A stretch of 64,000 nucleotides of DNA, taken from Salinicola socius. Lineage in GTDB: Bacteria; Pseudomonadota; Gammaproteobacteria; Pseudomonadales; Halomonadaceae. The position numbers were made by a program, and so were the translations under genes. The DNA is taken from positions 124,001-188,000 of the forward strand of contig NZ_MSDO01000009.1 of NCBI RefSeq assembly GCF_001937195.1, given 5' to 3'. The notes below the pieces were generated by a model. That model had not been told where the DNA came from and did no database searches. It was given only the letters and a program-made list of their open reading frames with translations. Position 1 is the stretch's first letter, and each line of letters starts with the position of its first letter. Positions 26,586 through 34,599 of the stretch are shown here, piece by piece.

Positions 26586-27146
26586 TCATCGCGGTTCCGC
26601 CTCCACGGGGATGTGAAGCTCGACGTCGTCGCCATTCCAACCGACGGTCCAGGTGCGCAAACGCCGGGTGGCATCCTCGATGCACTGACCGTCCGTTAGT
26701 CGGAAATGCTGTTTGTAGATGGGAGAGGCGACCACCAGCTCGCCCTGGAGATCGCCGACGATGCCGCGGCCGATCACGTTGGCGCCGGAAAACGGATCGT
26801 AATTGCCTAAGGCGTAAAGCTCACCGGCGTTATCGGGCCGGTTGAACGATTCACCGGCGTTATCGGGCCGGTTGAACGACTCATCGGCGGCTTCGGGCCG
26901 GTTGAACGACTCATCGGCGGCTTCGGGCCGCTCGACCAGGCTGTCGGCGGTATCGTCGGGCCGACAAGGCAGCCCGTCAGCGGATTCGGGCTGACTAGGT
27001 AAAAAGAAGATCGCGATCTGATGCCCTTCATGCCAGGCAACGATGCCGGAGCCGGCGACCAGGTCAGCGCGACTGCACAGGCGCACGTGGCGAGAAGAGG
27101 AGGCAGATTGCCCTGACTCGGTTTCTAGCGGGGAGAGTACGCTCAT
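26586..27146 (-). CDS. nirD: Nitrite reductase (NADH) small subunit NirD with a repeat-containing insertion
   Basis: Small Rieske-like-fold subunit of assimilatory NADH-nitrite reductase. The family is normally about 105-120 residues; this one has 186. The N-terminal part (VRLCSRADLVAGSGIVAW, QIAIFFLP) and C-terminal part (LYALGNYDPFSGANVIGRGI, QGELVVASPIYKQHFRL, DGQCIED) match E. coli NirD closely. Between them (about residues 51-108) is an acidic Pro/Asp/Asn-rich insert with four 10-residue repeats of the type RPEAADESFN/RPDNAGESFN. The insert falls between two beta strands, presumably as a surface loop. The start overlaps the nirB stop as ATGA. Confidence 0.92.
   Translation of the reverse strand: MSVLSPLETESGQSASSSRHVRLCSRADLVAGSGIVAWHEGHQIAIFFLPSQPESADGLPCRPDDTADSLVERPEAADESFNRPEAADESFNRPDNAGESFNRPDNAGELYALGNYDPFSGANVIGRGIVGDLQGELVVASPIYKQHFRLTDGQCIEDATRRLRTWTVGWNGDDVELHIPVEAEPR
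26821..26940 (-). repeat. Four 30-bp tandem units inside nirD
   Basis: Units start at 26821, 26851, 26881 and 26911. The first two differ by one base or less, the third and fourth are similar, and two further degenerate copies can be traced to about 27000. All preserve the reading frame. Confidence 0.9.
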
Positions 27147-29779
27147 GACGTCACCTCCACGGCCAGTGCGTCGATCTCTTCGGGACGCGCAGGCCGGGGC
27201 TGATCGCGTTCGCTGACGGCAATGATGTCCGGATCGCTGCGCTTGTCGTTGACGAAGGTGCGGAAGCGCTTGAGCTTGTCCGGATCCTTGAGCGCGTTGG
27301 CCCATTCGCATTCGTACTGATCCACCACGTGCTGCATCTGGGCCTCGAGCTCATGCCCCAGCCCCAGGCTGTCCTCGAGGATGACCGCCTTGAGATAATC
27401 GAGCCCGCCGTCGAGGTTCTCGCGCCACACCGAGGTACGCTGAAGGCGATCGGCGGTGCGGATATAGAACATCAGCAGCCGGTCGATGATGCGCAGCAGT
27501 TCGGTATCGTCGAGATCGGTGGCGAACAGCTCCCCATGGCGTGGGCGCATGCCGCCATTGCCGCACACGTAGAGATTCCAGCCGTGCTCGGTGGCGATCA
27601 CGCCGATGTCCTTGCTCTGGGCTTCGGCGCACTCCCGGGTGCAGCCGGAGACGGCGAACTTCAACTTGTGCGGCGAGCGCAGTCCCTTGTAGCGATTCTC
27701 GATGGTCAGTGCCATGGCGACGCTGTCCTGAACGCCGTAGCGACACCAGGTGTTGCCGACGCAGGATTTCACGGTGCGGGTGGATTTGCCGTAGGCGTGG
27801 CCGGTCTCGAAGCCGGCGGCGATCAGCTCGCCCCAGATCTCCGGAAGTTCGTGCAACTGGGCGCCGAACAGGTCGATACGCTGGCCGCCGGTGATCTTGG
27901 TATAGAGATCGTACTTCTTGGCCACCGCGCCGATGGCGATCAGCTTGTCCGGAGTGATCTCCCCGCCGGGAATACGCGGCACCACCGAATAGGTACCGTT
28001 CTTCTGCATGTTGGCCATGAAGGTATCGTTGGTGTCCTGCAGCGGCACCAGCGAGGGGTTGGTGATCGGCGCGTTCCAGCACGAGGCCAGGATCGAGCCC
28101 ACGGCCGGCTTGCAGATATCGCAGCCCAGCCTTCCCTTGCCGTGACGGGCATGGAGCGCCTCGAAACTTTGAATGCCCTCGACCCGGATGAGGCCGTAGA
28201 GCTCCTGGCGGGTATAGGCGAAGTGCTCGCAAAGGCTGTGGTCGACTTCGACCCCGCGACTTTCCAGCTCATGCTCGAAGACCTGCTTGAGCAGGGCCGT
28301 GCAGCCGCCGCAACCGGTGCTCGCCTTGGTTTCCCCCTTGAGCGCGCCAAGGTCGGTACAGCCGGCGTCGACCGCCTGGCAGACAGCCCCTTTGGAAACG
28401 TTGTGGCACGAGCAGATCGTGGCACTTTCCGGCAGGGCATCCACGCCCAGCAGCGGTGCGCCCTCGCCCTGGGGCAGGATCAGGCTGGCCGGATCGGCGG
28501 GCAGCGCGATGCCGTTCTGCACGTACTGGAGCAGCGTATCGTAATAGCTGTTGTCGCCCACCAGCACGGCGCCCAGGGCGCGCTTGCCGTCGCCGGAGAC
28601 CACCAGCCGGCGGTAGCCGTGGCAGGCTTCGTCGATGAAGCGGTAGCTCACGGCGCCTTCGGTCGCCGCATGCGCATCGCCGATGGAGCCCACGTCGACG
28701 CCAAGCAGCTTGAGCTTGGTCGACATGTCGGCGCCGCTGAACGGTTCGCCGCTATCGACCAGGCAGCCGGCTACCGTGCGCGCCATGGTGTAGCCGGGGG
28801 CGACGAGGCCGAAGACCTGGCCGCTCCACCGCGCGCATTCGCCGATGGCGAAGATGTCCGGATCGGAGGTGTGGCAGGTGTCGTCGATCACGATGCCACC
28901 TCGCTCCCCGATCTCCAGGCCACAGTCGCGGGCCAGCCGATCCTGGGGGCGAATACCGGCCGAGAACACGATCATGTCGGTCTCCAGCCACTCGTTGTCG
29001 GCGAAGTTCATGCGGTAGCGGTGGGTGTCGCCGGTCACGATGCCGCTGGTGGCGCGAGCGAGATGCACCTGCACGCCCAGCGCTTCGATCTGACACTTGA
29101 GTGCCTCGCCGCCCTCGGCATCCAGCTGCACCGGCATCAGGCGGGGGGCGAACTCGACCACGTGGGCCTCTAGCCCCAGCGACTTGAGCGCGTTGGCGGC
29201 CTCGAGGCCCAGCAGGCCGCCACCGACCACCACGCCGCGGCGGATTTCCCGATCTTCCAGTGACAACGCCGCCTCGCGGATGCGGTCGAGATCGTCCAGC
29301 GTTCGGTAGACCAGGCGGGCATGGCCGCCATCGTCGGTCTCTGGCGTCGGTATCGGCGGCACGAAGGGATAGGAGCCAGTCGCCAGAATCAGTTGGTCGA
29401 AGTCGTGCAGGCCGCGATCGGTGGCGACGTTGCGGGCGGTGCGATCGATCGAAGTGACCGCTTCGCCCAGGCGCAGGTCGATACCGTGACGTGCGCAGAA
29501 ATCCGCTTCGCCCAGCGCCAGCGCATCGGCGTCGCTGCCGGTGAAGTAGTCGGACAGGTGCACGCGGTCGTAGGCTCGATGGCGCTCCTCGCCGAAGACG
29601 GTGATTGCGTAGCGATGGTGAGCACCGCGCTCTACAAGTTGCTCCAGACAATAGTGTCCGACCATGCCGTTGCCGATCACCAGCAGGCGGGGCTTGTCGG
29701 TCGTCGTGACCGGGGCGTGTGTCGTGACCGGGGCGTGTGTCGTGACGGGGGCATGTGTCGTACCAGGAGCGTGAGTCAT
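27143..29779 (-). CDS. nirB: Assimilatory nitrite reductase (NADH), large subunit NirB
   Basis: Reduces nitrite to ammonium with six electrons from NAD(P)H. The 878-residue protein has, in order, an FAD/NAD(P) domain (LLVIGNGMVGHYCLEQL near residue 32; VVVGGGLLGLEAANAL), a BFD-like [2Fe-2S] domain (ICSCHNVSKGAVCQAV and STGCGGC near 450-490), and the ferredoxin-like nitrite/sulfite reductase half. The latter has siroheme/[4Fe-4S] cysteines in SCVGNTWCRYG and CTRECAEAQ. Before the FAD domain is a tail of four 6-residue repeats (THAPVT-like), absent from typical NirB. Start and stop both overlap neighbours by four bases. Siroheme is supplied through cobA in the divergent operon. Confidence 0.96.
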   Translation of the reverse strand: MTHAPGTTHAPVTTHAPVTTHAPVTTTDKPRLLVIGNGMVGHYCLEQLVERGAHHRYAITVFGEERHRAYDRVHLSDYFTGSDADALALGEADFCARHGIDLRLGEAVTSIDRTARNVATDRGLHDFDQLILATGSYPFVPPIPTPETDDGGHARLVYRTLDDLDRIREAALSLEDREIRRGVVVGGGLLGLEAANALKSLGLEAHVVEFAPRLMPVQLDAEGGEALKCQIEALGVQVHLARATSGIVTGDTHRYRMNFADNEWLETDMIVFSAGIRPQDRLARDCGLEIGERGGIVIDDTCHTSDPDIFAIGECARWSGQVFGLVAPGYTMARTVAGCLVDSGEPFSGADMSTKLKLLGVDVGSIGDAHAATEGAVSYRFIDEACHGYRRLVVSGDGKRALGAVLVGDNSYYDTLLQYVQNGIALPADPASLILPQGEGAPLLGVDALPESATICSCHNVSKGAVCQAVDAGCTDLGALKGETKASTGCGGCTALLKQVFEHELESRGVEVDHSLCEHFAYTRQELYGLIRVEGIQSFEALHARHGKGRLGCDICKPAVGSILASCWNAPITNPSLVPLQDTNDTFMANMQKNGTYSVVPRIPGGEITPDKLIAIGAVAKKYDLYTKITGGQRIDLFGAQLHELPEIWGELIAAGFETGHAYGKSTRTVKSCVGNTWCRYGVQDSVAMALTIENRYKGLRSPHKLKFAVSGCTRECAEAQSKDIGVIATEHGWNLYVCGNGGMRPRHGELFATDLDDTELLRIIDRLLMFYIRTADRLQRTSVWRENLDGGLDYLKAVILEDSLGLGHELEAQMQHVVDQYECEWANALKDPDKLKRFRTFVNDKRSDPDIIAVSERDQPRPARPEEIDALAVEVTS
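29703..29774 (-). repeat. Four 18-bp tandem units at the 5' end of nirB
   Basis: Plus-strand units GTCGTGACCGGGGCGTGT at 29703 and 29721 (identical), then 29739 (two changes) and 29757 (degenerate). They encode THAPVT-type hexapeptides directly after the start codon. Confidence 0.9.
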
Positions 29780-31095
29780 GCCGCTTCCTCCAGTTTATCA
29801 GTGGTGTTGTCGGCCAGAACTCGGGTGGCGTCATCGGCGCCGAACAGCAGTACGTCGCGGCAGGCGCTCAGATCGTGGGCCTCACGGGCGTGATGGAAAT
29901 AGCCGGGGCCTGCGGCGGTATCGCCGTAGAGCACCGCGCCGACGAGACGATCGTCGTGCAGCAACAGCCGACGGTAGTCGCCGTTCTCGGCATCGGCGTA
30001 GGTCAGCGTCTCGTGCCCTGGGGGAATCTCGACCGGGCCGAAGGCAAAGATCGAGATATCCGCGACCTTGAGACGGGTTGCACACGGGATCTCGCGGTAG
30101 GGGGCGCTGTGCTGGCCGCAGAGCCGAGCGGCCAGCACATCCACCTGTCGCCAGATCGGGTCGACCAGACCGTAGGTGTTGCCCTCGAACTCGCAGCACT
30201 CGCCGAGGGCGTGAATGGCGGGGTCGCTGGTCGTCAGCGTCGCATCGACGACGATACCGCGGGCGACATGCAATCCGGATTGTCGGGCCAGTGCCGTATG
30301 GGGCTTGATACCGGCGGCGACCACCACGCAGTCGGCAGGCAGTCGGCGGCCATCCTCCAACCGCACCGCGGACACGTTGCCATCGGTATCGCCTTCGCAG
30401 GCGGCCAGGTGGGCGTGGGTCTCGATGGTCAACCCGCGGCTCTCCAGCTCGGTACGCAGCCAGCTCGCCGCGGTCTCGTCCAGCTGTCGGTTCATCAAGC
30501 GCTCGCTGCGCTGGAGGACGGTGACGGCCAGCCCTCGCTTGCGCAGACCTTCCGCCGCCTCCAGCCCCAGCAGCCCGCCGCCGATGACGACCGCACGGCT
30601 ACCCGCGGCTCGCGACGTGAGCCAGGCGGTATCGACGACATCGCGGAACCCGCCGACATTGCCCAGCCGAATGCCGGGAACGTCCGGCAGGGCAGGGCGC
30701 GAGCCGGTCGCCAGTACCAGGCGGTCGTAAGCCACCGGTTCGCTCCGGTCGGTCTGGATTCGGCGTCGTCGCCGGTCGATGGTGACCACGCGCTCGCCCA
30801 GCCGCCATGCCACGCCCGCCGTCGCGACATTCTCGAGGGGGAGATCGAGCGCTTCACGTTCGATCTCGCCGGCCAGCCACGGCGACAACAGGATGCGGTT
30901 GTAGGCCGGCGAGGTTTCCTCGCCGATGACCGTGATGCGTTCGGGTCGTTCGGGGTGTTTCAACACCGCGCTCAGCAGGCGATGGCCAGCCATGCCATTA
31001 CCGACGATCACCAGGTGCGTCGGGGTGCTGTGGGGATCCGAGGGCAAGTTCCGGGAAGCGTTCGGGAACCTGTCTTGACTACTTTTCCGGGACAT
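29776..31095 (-). CDS. FAD/NAD(P)-dependent oxidoreductase of the nitrate assimilation cluster (NasB-like)
   Basis: The protein has 439 residues. Two Rossmann motifs are visible: VIVGNGMAGHRLLSAV near residue 29 for FAD and VIGGGLLGLEAAEGLRKRG near 168 for NAD(P)H. ATGSRPALPDVPG and ALGECCEFEG are also present. It resembles the N-terminal flavoprotein half of NirB but lacks BFD and siroheme domains. That is the pattern of electron-transfer subunits (Bacillus NasB, Klebsiella NasC) that feed the catalytic nitrate reductase NasA. It is the first gene of the leftward operon, translationally coupled to nirB. GGGAGA lies 6 bases before ATG. Confidence 0.87.
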   Translation of the reverse strand: MSRKSSQDRFPNASRNLPSDPHSTPTHLVIVGNGMAGHRLLSAVLKHPERPERITVIGEETSPAYNRILLSPWLAGEIEREALDLPLENVATAGVAWRLGERVVTIDRRRRRIQTDRSEPVAYDRLVLATGSRPALPDVPGIRLGNVGGFRDVVDTAWLTSRAAGSRAVVIGGGLLGLEAAEGLRKRGLAVTVLQRSERLMNRQLDETAASWLRTELESRGLTIETHAHLAACEGDTDGNVSAVRLEDGRRLPADCVVVAAGIKPHTALARQSGLHVARGIVVDATLTTSDPAIHALGECCEFEGNTYGLVDPIWRQVDVLAARLCGQHSAPYREIPCATRLKVADISIFAFGPVEIPPGHETLTYADAENGDYRRLLLHDDRLVGAVLYGDTAAGPGYFHHAREAHDLSACRDVLLFGADDATRVLADNTTDKLEEAA

Positions 31096-31148
31096 GAAGT
31101 CTCTCCCATCCGCCGTCGTGGCTATCCTTCAGATGATGGCCAACAACG

Positions 31149-31200
31149 AAAAAGGCGCCTGATGACACGAAGCGGGGGCTTCGCGGCATCAGGCGCCTTT
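31149..31200 (-). terminator. Leader attenuator before the nir operon
   Basis: AAAGGCGCCTGATG pairs with CATCAGGCGCCTTT (14 bp), with an inner CGAAGC/GCTTCG stem and a T run on the minus strand. It lies 54 bases upstream of the first gene of the operon, so it must be read through for expression. Confidence 0.88.
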
Positions 31201-31274
31201 GCCTGAAATTCGAACAGTGTCTGTCTCGCTGTCATGCGACGGGTGCCAATAGCGTTGCAGGCATCGTTTCGCAT

Positions 31275-31301
31275 CGACGCGACCGCCGTTGGTCGTCGTC
31301 A
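31275..31301 (-). promoter_or_regulatory. Leader hairpin with hexaloop AACGGC (candidate NasR/ANTAR site), nir operon
   Basis: Minus-strand TGACG-(A)-CGACC, loop AACGGC, GGTCGCGTCG. The stem is 10 bp with one bulged A. The loop has A at position 1 and G at position 4, as ANTAR proteins require. The predicted sigma54 start point falls at its 5' edge. Confidence 0.7.
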
Positions 31302-31311
31302 GATTAGAGGA

Positions 31312-31327
31312 AGCGAAAAGCGTGCCA
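31312..31327 (-). promoter_or_regulatory. Sigma54 promoter of the nir operon
   Basis: Minus strand TGGCACG-N4-TCGCT. GG and GC are separated by exactly ten bases, as sigma54 requires. One base differs from the consensus TTGCW. Confidence 0.75.
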
Positions 31328-31404
31328 ACGCTTCCTCGATACTGTCATTTCAGCGTGATGAGGTCTCTCTTCTGTTTTTTCGAGAGACGTCTGACTCTCG
31401 TCTT

Positions 31405-31421
31405 TGCGCAACATCGGTGCG
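31405..31421. promoter_or_regulatory. NtrC-like binding site 1
   Basis: TGCGCAACATCGGTGCG against consensus TGCAC-N6-GGTGCA: 9 of 11 fixed positions agree. About 85 bp from the leftward sigma54 box. Confidence 0.5.
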
Positions 31422-31435
31422 CAATCGACGGCTAC

Positions 31436-31452
31436 TGCACCAATGCGTGCCA
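31436..31452. promoter_or_regulatory. NtrC-like binding site 2
   Basis: On the minus strand it ends in a perfect TTGGTGCA half-site; the other half is weak. Its centre is 31 bp from site 1, three helical turns, and about 95 bp from the rightward sigma54 box. Confidence 0.45.
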
Positions 31453-31539
31453 TACCTTCCATCGAAGCGCCGGGGCGAGGCCGACAACGTCCTGGTCCGA
31501 ATGCGGCAAGACACTACTCTGCGGCTACCATGACGAGAT

Positions 31540-31555
31540 TGGCCCCATTCTTGCT
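31540..31555 (+). promoter_or_regulatory. Sigma54 promoter of nasA-cobA
   Basis: TGGCCCC-N4-TTGCT, with GG and GC separated by ten bases. The predicted start is near 31566, giving a leader of about 184 nt. Confidence 0.7.
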
Positions 31556-31608
31556 TGTTCTGGAACATGAAACGAAGTTGATCAGAGATGTCTCGTCTCG
31601 ATCGACCT

Positions 31609-31634
31609 GATCGATGCCAACGGCGGCATCGATC
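31609..31634 (+). promoter_or_regulatory. Leader hairpin with hexaloop AACGGC, nasA operon
   Basis: GATCGATGCC, loop AACGGC, GGCATCGATC: a perfect 10-bp stem. A second stem-loop (31580-31603, GATC-A-GAGA with TCTCGATC) precedes it by 5 bases, giving a two-hairpin arrangement as in known NasR leaders. Confidence 0.78.
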
Positions 31635-31695
31635 TAGCCGGAACGACATCGATAACGCGCCGGCGAGTCATCTGATTCGCCGCCAGCAGGCAACG

Positions 31696-31733
31696 AGGCC
31701 TGACGTCACCTTGGGTGATGTCAGGCCTTTTTG
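31696..31733 (+). terminator. Leader attenuator before nasA
   Basis: AGGCCTGACGTCACC pairs with GGTGATGTCAGGCCT (15 bp, one G-T) around a 3-base loop, then five T. It ends 17 bp before the nasA start. Confidence 0.9.
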
Positions 31734-31749
31734 CGTTTTGGAGGTTCGC

Positions 31750-34599
31750 ATGTCAGATCAGCAGGCCAAGGGCTGTTCGGTTACCGAAGACACGGCTACT
31801 TGTCCGTCTGTCAAGGACACCACCCCCTGTCCGCCTTTCAAGGACACCACCCCCTGTCCGCCCTTCAAGGACACCACCACCTGTCCGCCCTTCAAGGACA
31901 CCACCACCTGTCCTTATTGCGGCGTCGGGTGTGGGGTCGTCGTCGGGCATGACGGCGAACGGGTGAGCGGCGTCGAGGGCGATCGGGCGCATCCGGCCAA
32001 TTTCGGCCGGCTCTGCGTCAAGGGTAGCGCCCTTCACGAGACCCTGGGCGACGAAGGGCGCTTGCTGCGCCCCCGTGTCGACGGCAAGTCGGTGGATTGG
32101 ACGACGGCGCTGAATGCCGTGGTCACCCGGTTGGCGTCGACGCAGCGCGAGCATGGTCGAGACGCGGTGGCGGCCTATCTGTCCGGCCAGCTGCTGACCG
32201 AGGACTATTATGTCGCCAACAAGCTGTTCAAGGGCTTTCTCGGTACGCCGCATGTGGATACCAATTCCCGACTGTGCATGGCCTCGGCGGTGGCCGCCTA
32301 CAAGCGCGCCTTCGGAGCGGATGCCGTGCCGTGCTGCTACGAAGATCTGGAGTGCGCCGAACTGGTGGTACTGGCGGGTTCCAATCTGGCCTGGAACCAT
32401 CCGGTACTCTATCAGCGCCTGAAGGCGGCCAAGGCGCGTAATCCATTGATGCGCGTGGTGGTGATCGATCCGCGCGTGACCGACAGTTGCGAAATCGCCG
32501 ATCTCTACCTGGGGCTCGAGCCGGGCAGCGATGCGCGGCTGTTCAATGGCCTGCTGGCGTGGATGGAAGAGCAAGGTCGGGTCGATCACCGTTATCTGGC
32601 CCTGCATACTCAAGGGTTCGACGTCGCACTGAGCGCTGCCTGCGAAGATGGCAACAGCCTCGCGGCCATCGCCCGCGACTGCGATGTCGATCCTGAACGG
32701 TTGGAAACCTTCTTCTACTGGTTCGCGACCCATCTGCACGTGGTGACGCTCTACTCCCAGGGTATCAACCAGTCGAGCAGCGGCACCGACAAGTGTCAGG
32801 CGATCATCAACTGCCACCTGGCCGGGGGCAAGATCGGTCTGCCGGGGGCCGGGCCGTTCTCGATCACCGGACAGCCCAATGCGATGGGCGGTCGTGAAGT
32901 CGGCGGGCTGGCCAACCAGCTGGCCGCGCACATGGACTATCACACCCCGGGCGCCATCGATCGGGTCACCCGTTTCTGGCAGACGGCCTCGCTCGTGCCG
33001 ACGTTGCCGAACGAGCCGGGGTACAAGGCCGTCGAGCTTTTCGATGCCATCGAACGCGGCGAGATTCGCGCAATCTGGATCATGGCGACCAATCCGGTCG
33101 TCAGCATGCCCGACGCCAACCGTATCAAGCGCATCCTGGCGGCCTGCCCGCTGGTCATCGTCTCAGACTGCATGGCCAACGCCGAGGTGCTGGAAGTGGC
33201 AGATATCGTGCTGCCGGCCAGCAGCTGGGCGGAAAAGGATGGCACCGTGACCAATTCCGAGCGTCGGATCTCGCGCCAGCGAGGGTTGCTTCGGCCGCCC
33301 GGTGAAGCGCGCCACGATTGGTGGATCCTGAGCCAGGTCGCGGCCGGGCTGGGTTTTGGCGAGGCGTTTGCCTATACGCATCCCGCCGATATTTTCGCCG
33401 AACATGCGCGGCTTTCGGGTTTCGAGAACCCCTCCGACAAACCGGGCGAAGATGCCAGGTTGTTCGACATATCCGGCCTCGCGGCGCTCGATCGTGCCGG
33501 TTACGAGGCGCTGGCGCCGATCCAGTGGCCAGTCAACGATCGCGCACCCAGGGGCACCGCCCGGCTGTTCGAGGATGGCCAGTTCGCCACGCCGGACGGC
33601 CTGGCGAAATTGCTGCCAGTGCGTCCGCGAGCCCCGCAGCAGGAGGTCAGCGCTCGGCGACCGCTGCGGCTCAATACCGGACGAATCCGCGATCAATGGC
33701 ACACCATGACCCGTACCGGGCGCGCGTCTCGTCTGATGAATCATCGCCAGGAGCCGTTCGTCGAGATCCATCCCGCCGATGCCGAAAGCCATGGAATCGT
33801 TGATCAGCAACTGGTCGAGCTCGACGGTATCGGGGGACGGTATCGGGCGCGAGCACGACTGGCCAAGGGCCAGCGACGTGGCGAGCTGTTCGCGCCGATG
33901 CACTGGAACGACGCCTTCAGCGGCCAGGCCAAGATCGGCGGGCTGATCGCGCCGATGACCGATCCGATCTCCGGTCAGCCCGAATCGAAGCAGGGCGCGG
34001 TGAGTCTGAACACGCTCGAGACGGCCTGGGAGGCGACATTGATCGTCGCCGGCGATCTCGCCGGGACGGTGGATCCACGCGACGACTGCGCATATTGGAC
34101 GCGCATTCCGATGGCTCACAGCCTGCGCTGGCAGCTCGCCGGCGAGCCGGCCTTGGAGAATCGCGACTGGCTGGCCTGGGCCGAGAGCCGGCTACCGCTC
34201 CCGGCGACACAGTGGAGCCAGGACAGCGCCAGGGGGCGGCTGCGCGCCAGCGGTCTCGAGGCGGGTCGACTGCGCTGGTGGCTGATGGTGGGCCCGCCGG
34301 CCACGTTGCCGGCACTGCACTGGCTGGATGCCTGTTTCGCCCGTGGGCCGAATGCGTCGCTGGACCCGGCCACGCGCCGACGCATCCTGGCCGGTTGTGC
34401 CAGCGGTGCCAGTGATCAGGAAGCGATCGTCTGCAGCTGCCACCAGGTCGGCCAGCGTTCGATCGTCGAGGCGATCCGTGCCGGCGATGCCAGCGTCGAA
34501 GCGCTGGGCGCCAGCCTCGCCTGCGGTACCCAATGCGGCTCCTGTCTCCCTGAATTGAAATCCCTGCTCGAAGAGGAGAGCGCCCATGTCAGCGTATAA
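31750..34599 (+). CDS. nasA: Assimilatory nitrate reductase catalytic subunit NasA
   Basis: A cytoplasmic molybdopterin-guanine-dinucleotide enzyme reducing nitrate to nitrite. It has 949 residues. The [4Fe-4S] cysteines are Cys54, Cys57 and Cys61 (CPYCGVGCGV) plus the later LCVKG cysteine. Mo-cofactor segments include SRLCMASAV, GINQSSSGTDKCQAIINCHL and TGQPNAMGGREVGGLANQL. The C-terminal 55 residues form a BFD-like [2Fe-2S] domain (IVCSCHQVGQRSIVEAI, GTQCGSC), as in Klebsiella NasA. GGAGG precedes ATG 31750 by 5 bases. Before the first cluster cysteine there are four extra 9-residue repeats, each containing Cys-Pro. Expression is gated by the leader attenuator. Confidence 0.96.
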   Translation: MSDQQAKGCSVTEDTATCPSVKDTTPCPPFKDTTPCPPFKDTTTCPPFKDTTTCPYCGVGCGVVVGHDGERVSGVEGDRAHPANFGRLCVKGSALHETLGDEGRLLRPRVDGKSVDWTTALNAVVTRLASTQREHGRDAVAAYLSGQLLTEDYYVANKLFKGFLGTPHVDTNSRLCMASAVAAYKRAFGADAVPCCYEDLECAELVVLAGSNLAWNHPVLYQRLKAAKARNPLMRVVVIDPRVTDSCEIADLYLGLEPGSDARLFNGLLAWMEEQGRVDHRYLALHTQGFDVALSAACEDGNSLAAIARDCDVDPERLETFFYWFATHLHVVTLYSQGINQSSSGTDKCQAIINCHLAGGKIGLPGAGPFSITGQPNAMGGREVGGLANQLAAHMDYHTPGAIDRVTRFWQTASLVPTLPNEPGYKAVELFDAIERGEIRAIWIMATNPVVSMPDANRIKRILAACPLVIVSDCMANAEVLEVADIVLPASSWAEKDGTVTNSERRISRQRGLLRPPGEARHDWWILSQVAAGLGFGEAFAYTHPADIFAEHARLSGFENPSDKPGEDARLFDISGLAALDRAGYEALAPIQWPVNDRAPRGTARLFEDGQFATPDGLAKLLPVRPRAPQQEVSARRPLRLNTGRIRDQWHTMTRTGRASRLMNHRQEPFVEIHPADAESHGIVDQQLVELDGIGGRYRARARLAKGQRRGELFAPMHWNDAFSGQAKIGGLIAPMTDPISGQPESKQGAVSLNTLETAWEATLIVAGDLAGTVDPRDDCAYWTRIPMAHSLRWQLAGEPALENRDWLAWAESRLPLPATQWSQDSARGRLRASGLEAGRLRWWLMVGPPATLPALHWLDACFARGPNASLDPATRRRILAGCASGASDQEAIVCSCHQVGQRSIVEAIRAGDASVEALGASLACGTQCGSCLPELKSLLEEESAHVSV
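31801..31908 (+). repeat. Four 27-bp tandem units in the 5' part of nasA
   Basis: Units at 31801, 31828, 31855 and 31882 encode CPSVKDTTP, CPPFKDTTP, CPPFKDTTT, CPPFKDTTT. They run directly into the genuine CPYCGVG cluster motif. Confidence 0.92.

Larger units (their letters stand above)
31096..31749. promoter_or_regulatory. Shared control region of the divergent nir and nas operons
   Basis: This 654-bp gap between the FAD oxidoreductase gene and nasA is non-coding. From left to right it holds a leftward attenuator, a leftward AACGGC hairpin, a leftward sigma54 box, two NtrC-like sites, a rightward sigma54 box, two rightward leader hairpins and a rightward attenuator. The layout is nearly mirror-symmetric about 31430. 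Individual elements are listed separately. Confidence 0.85.

Noticed and set aside
26821..26940. CRISPR-like array
   Set aside because: Units are contiguous 30-bp repeats without spacers, in frame within nirD.
27329..31206. Long open frames on the plus strand opposite nirB and the FAD oxidoreductase gene (up to 614 codons)
   Set aside because: They mirror the codon bias of GC-rich genes on the minus strand, lack ribosome binding sites and show no recognisable domains. The minus-strand genes are unambiguous.
31436..31452. A second leftward sigma54 box (TGGCACG followed by GGTGC)
   Set aside because: The GG-to-GC spacing is eleven, not ten, and a correctly spaced box lies at 31312-31327. The sequence fits an NtrC-like site better.
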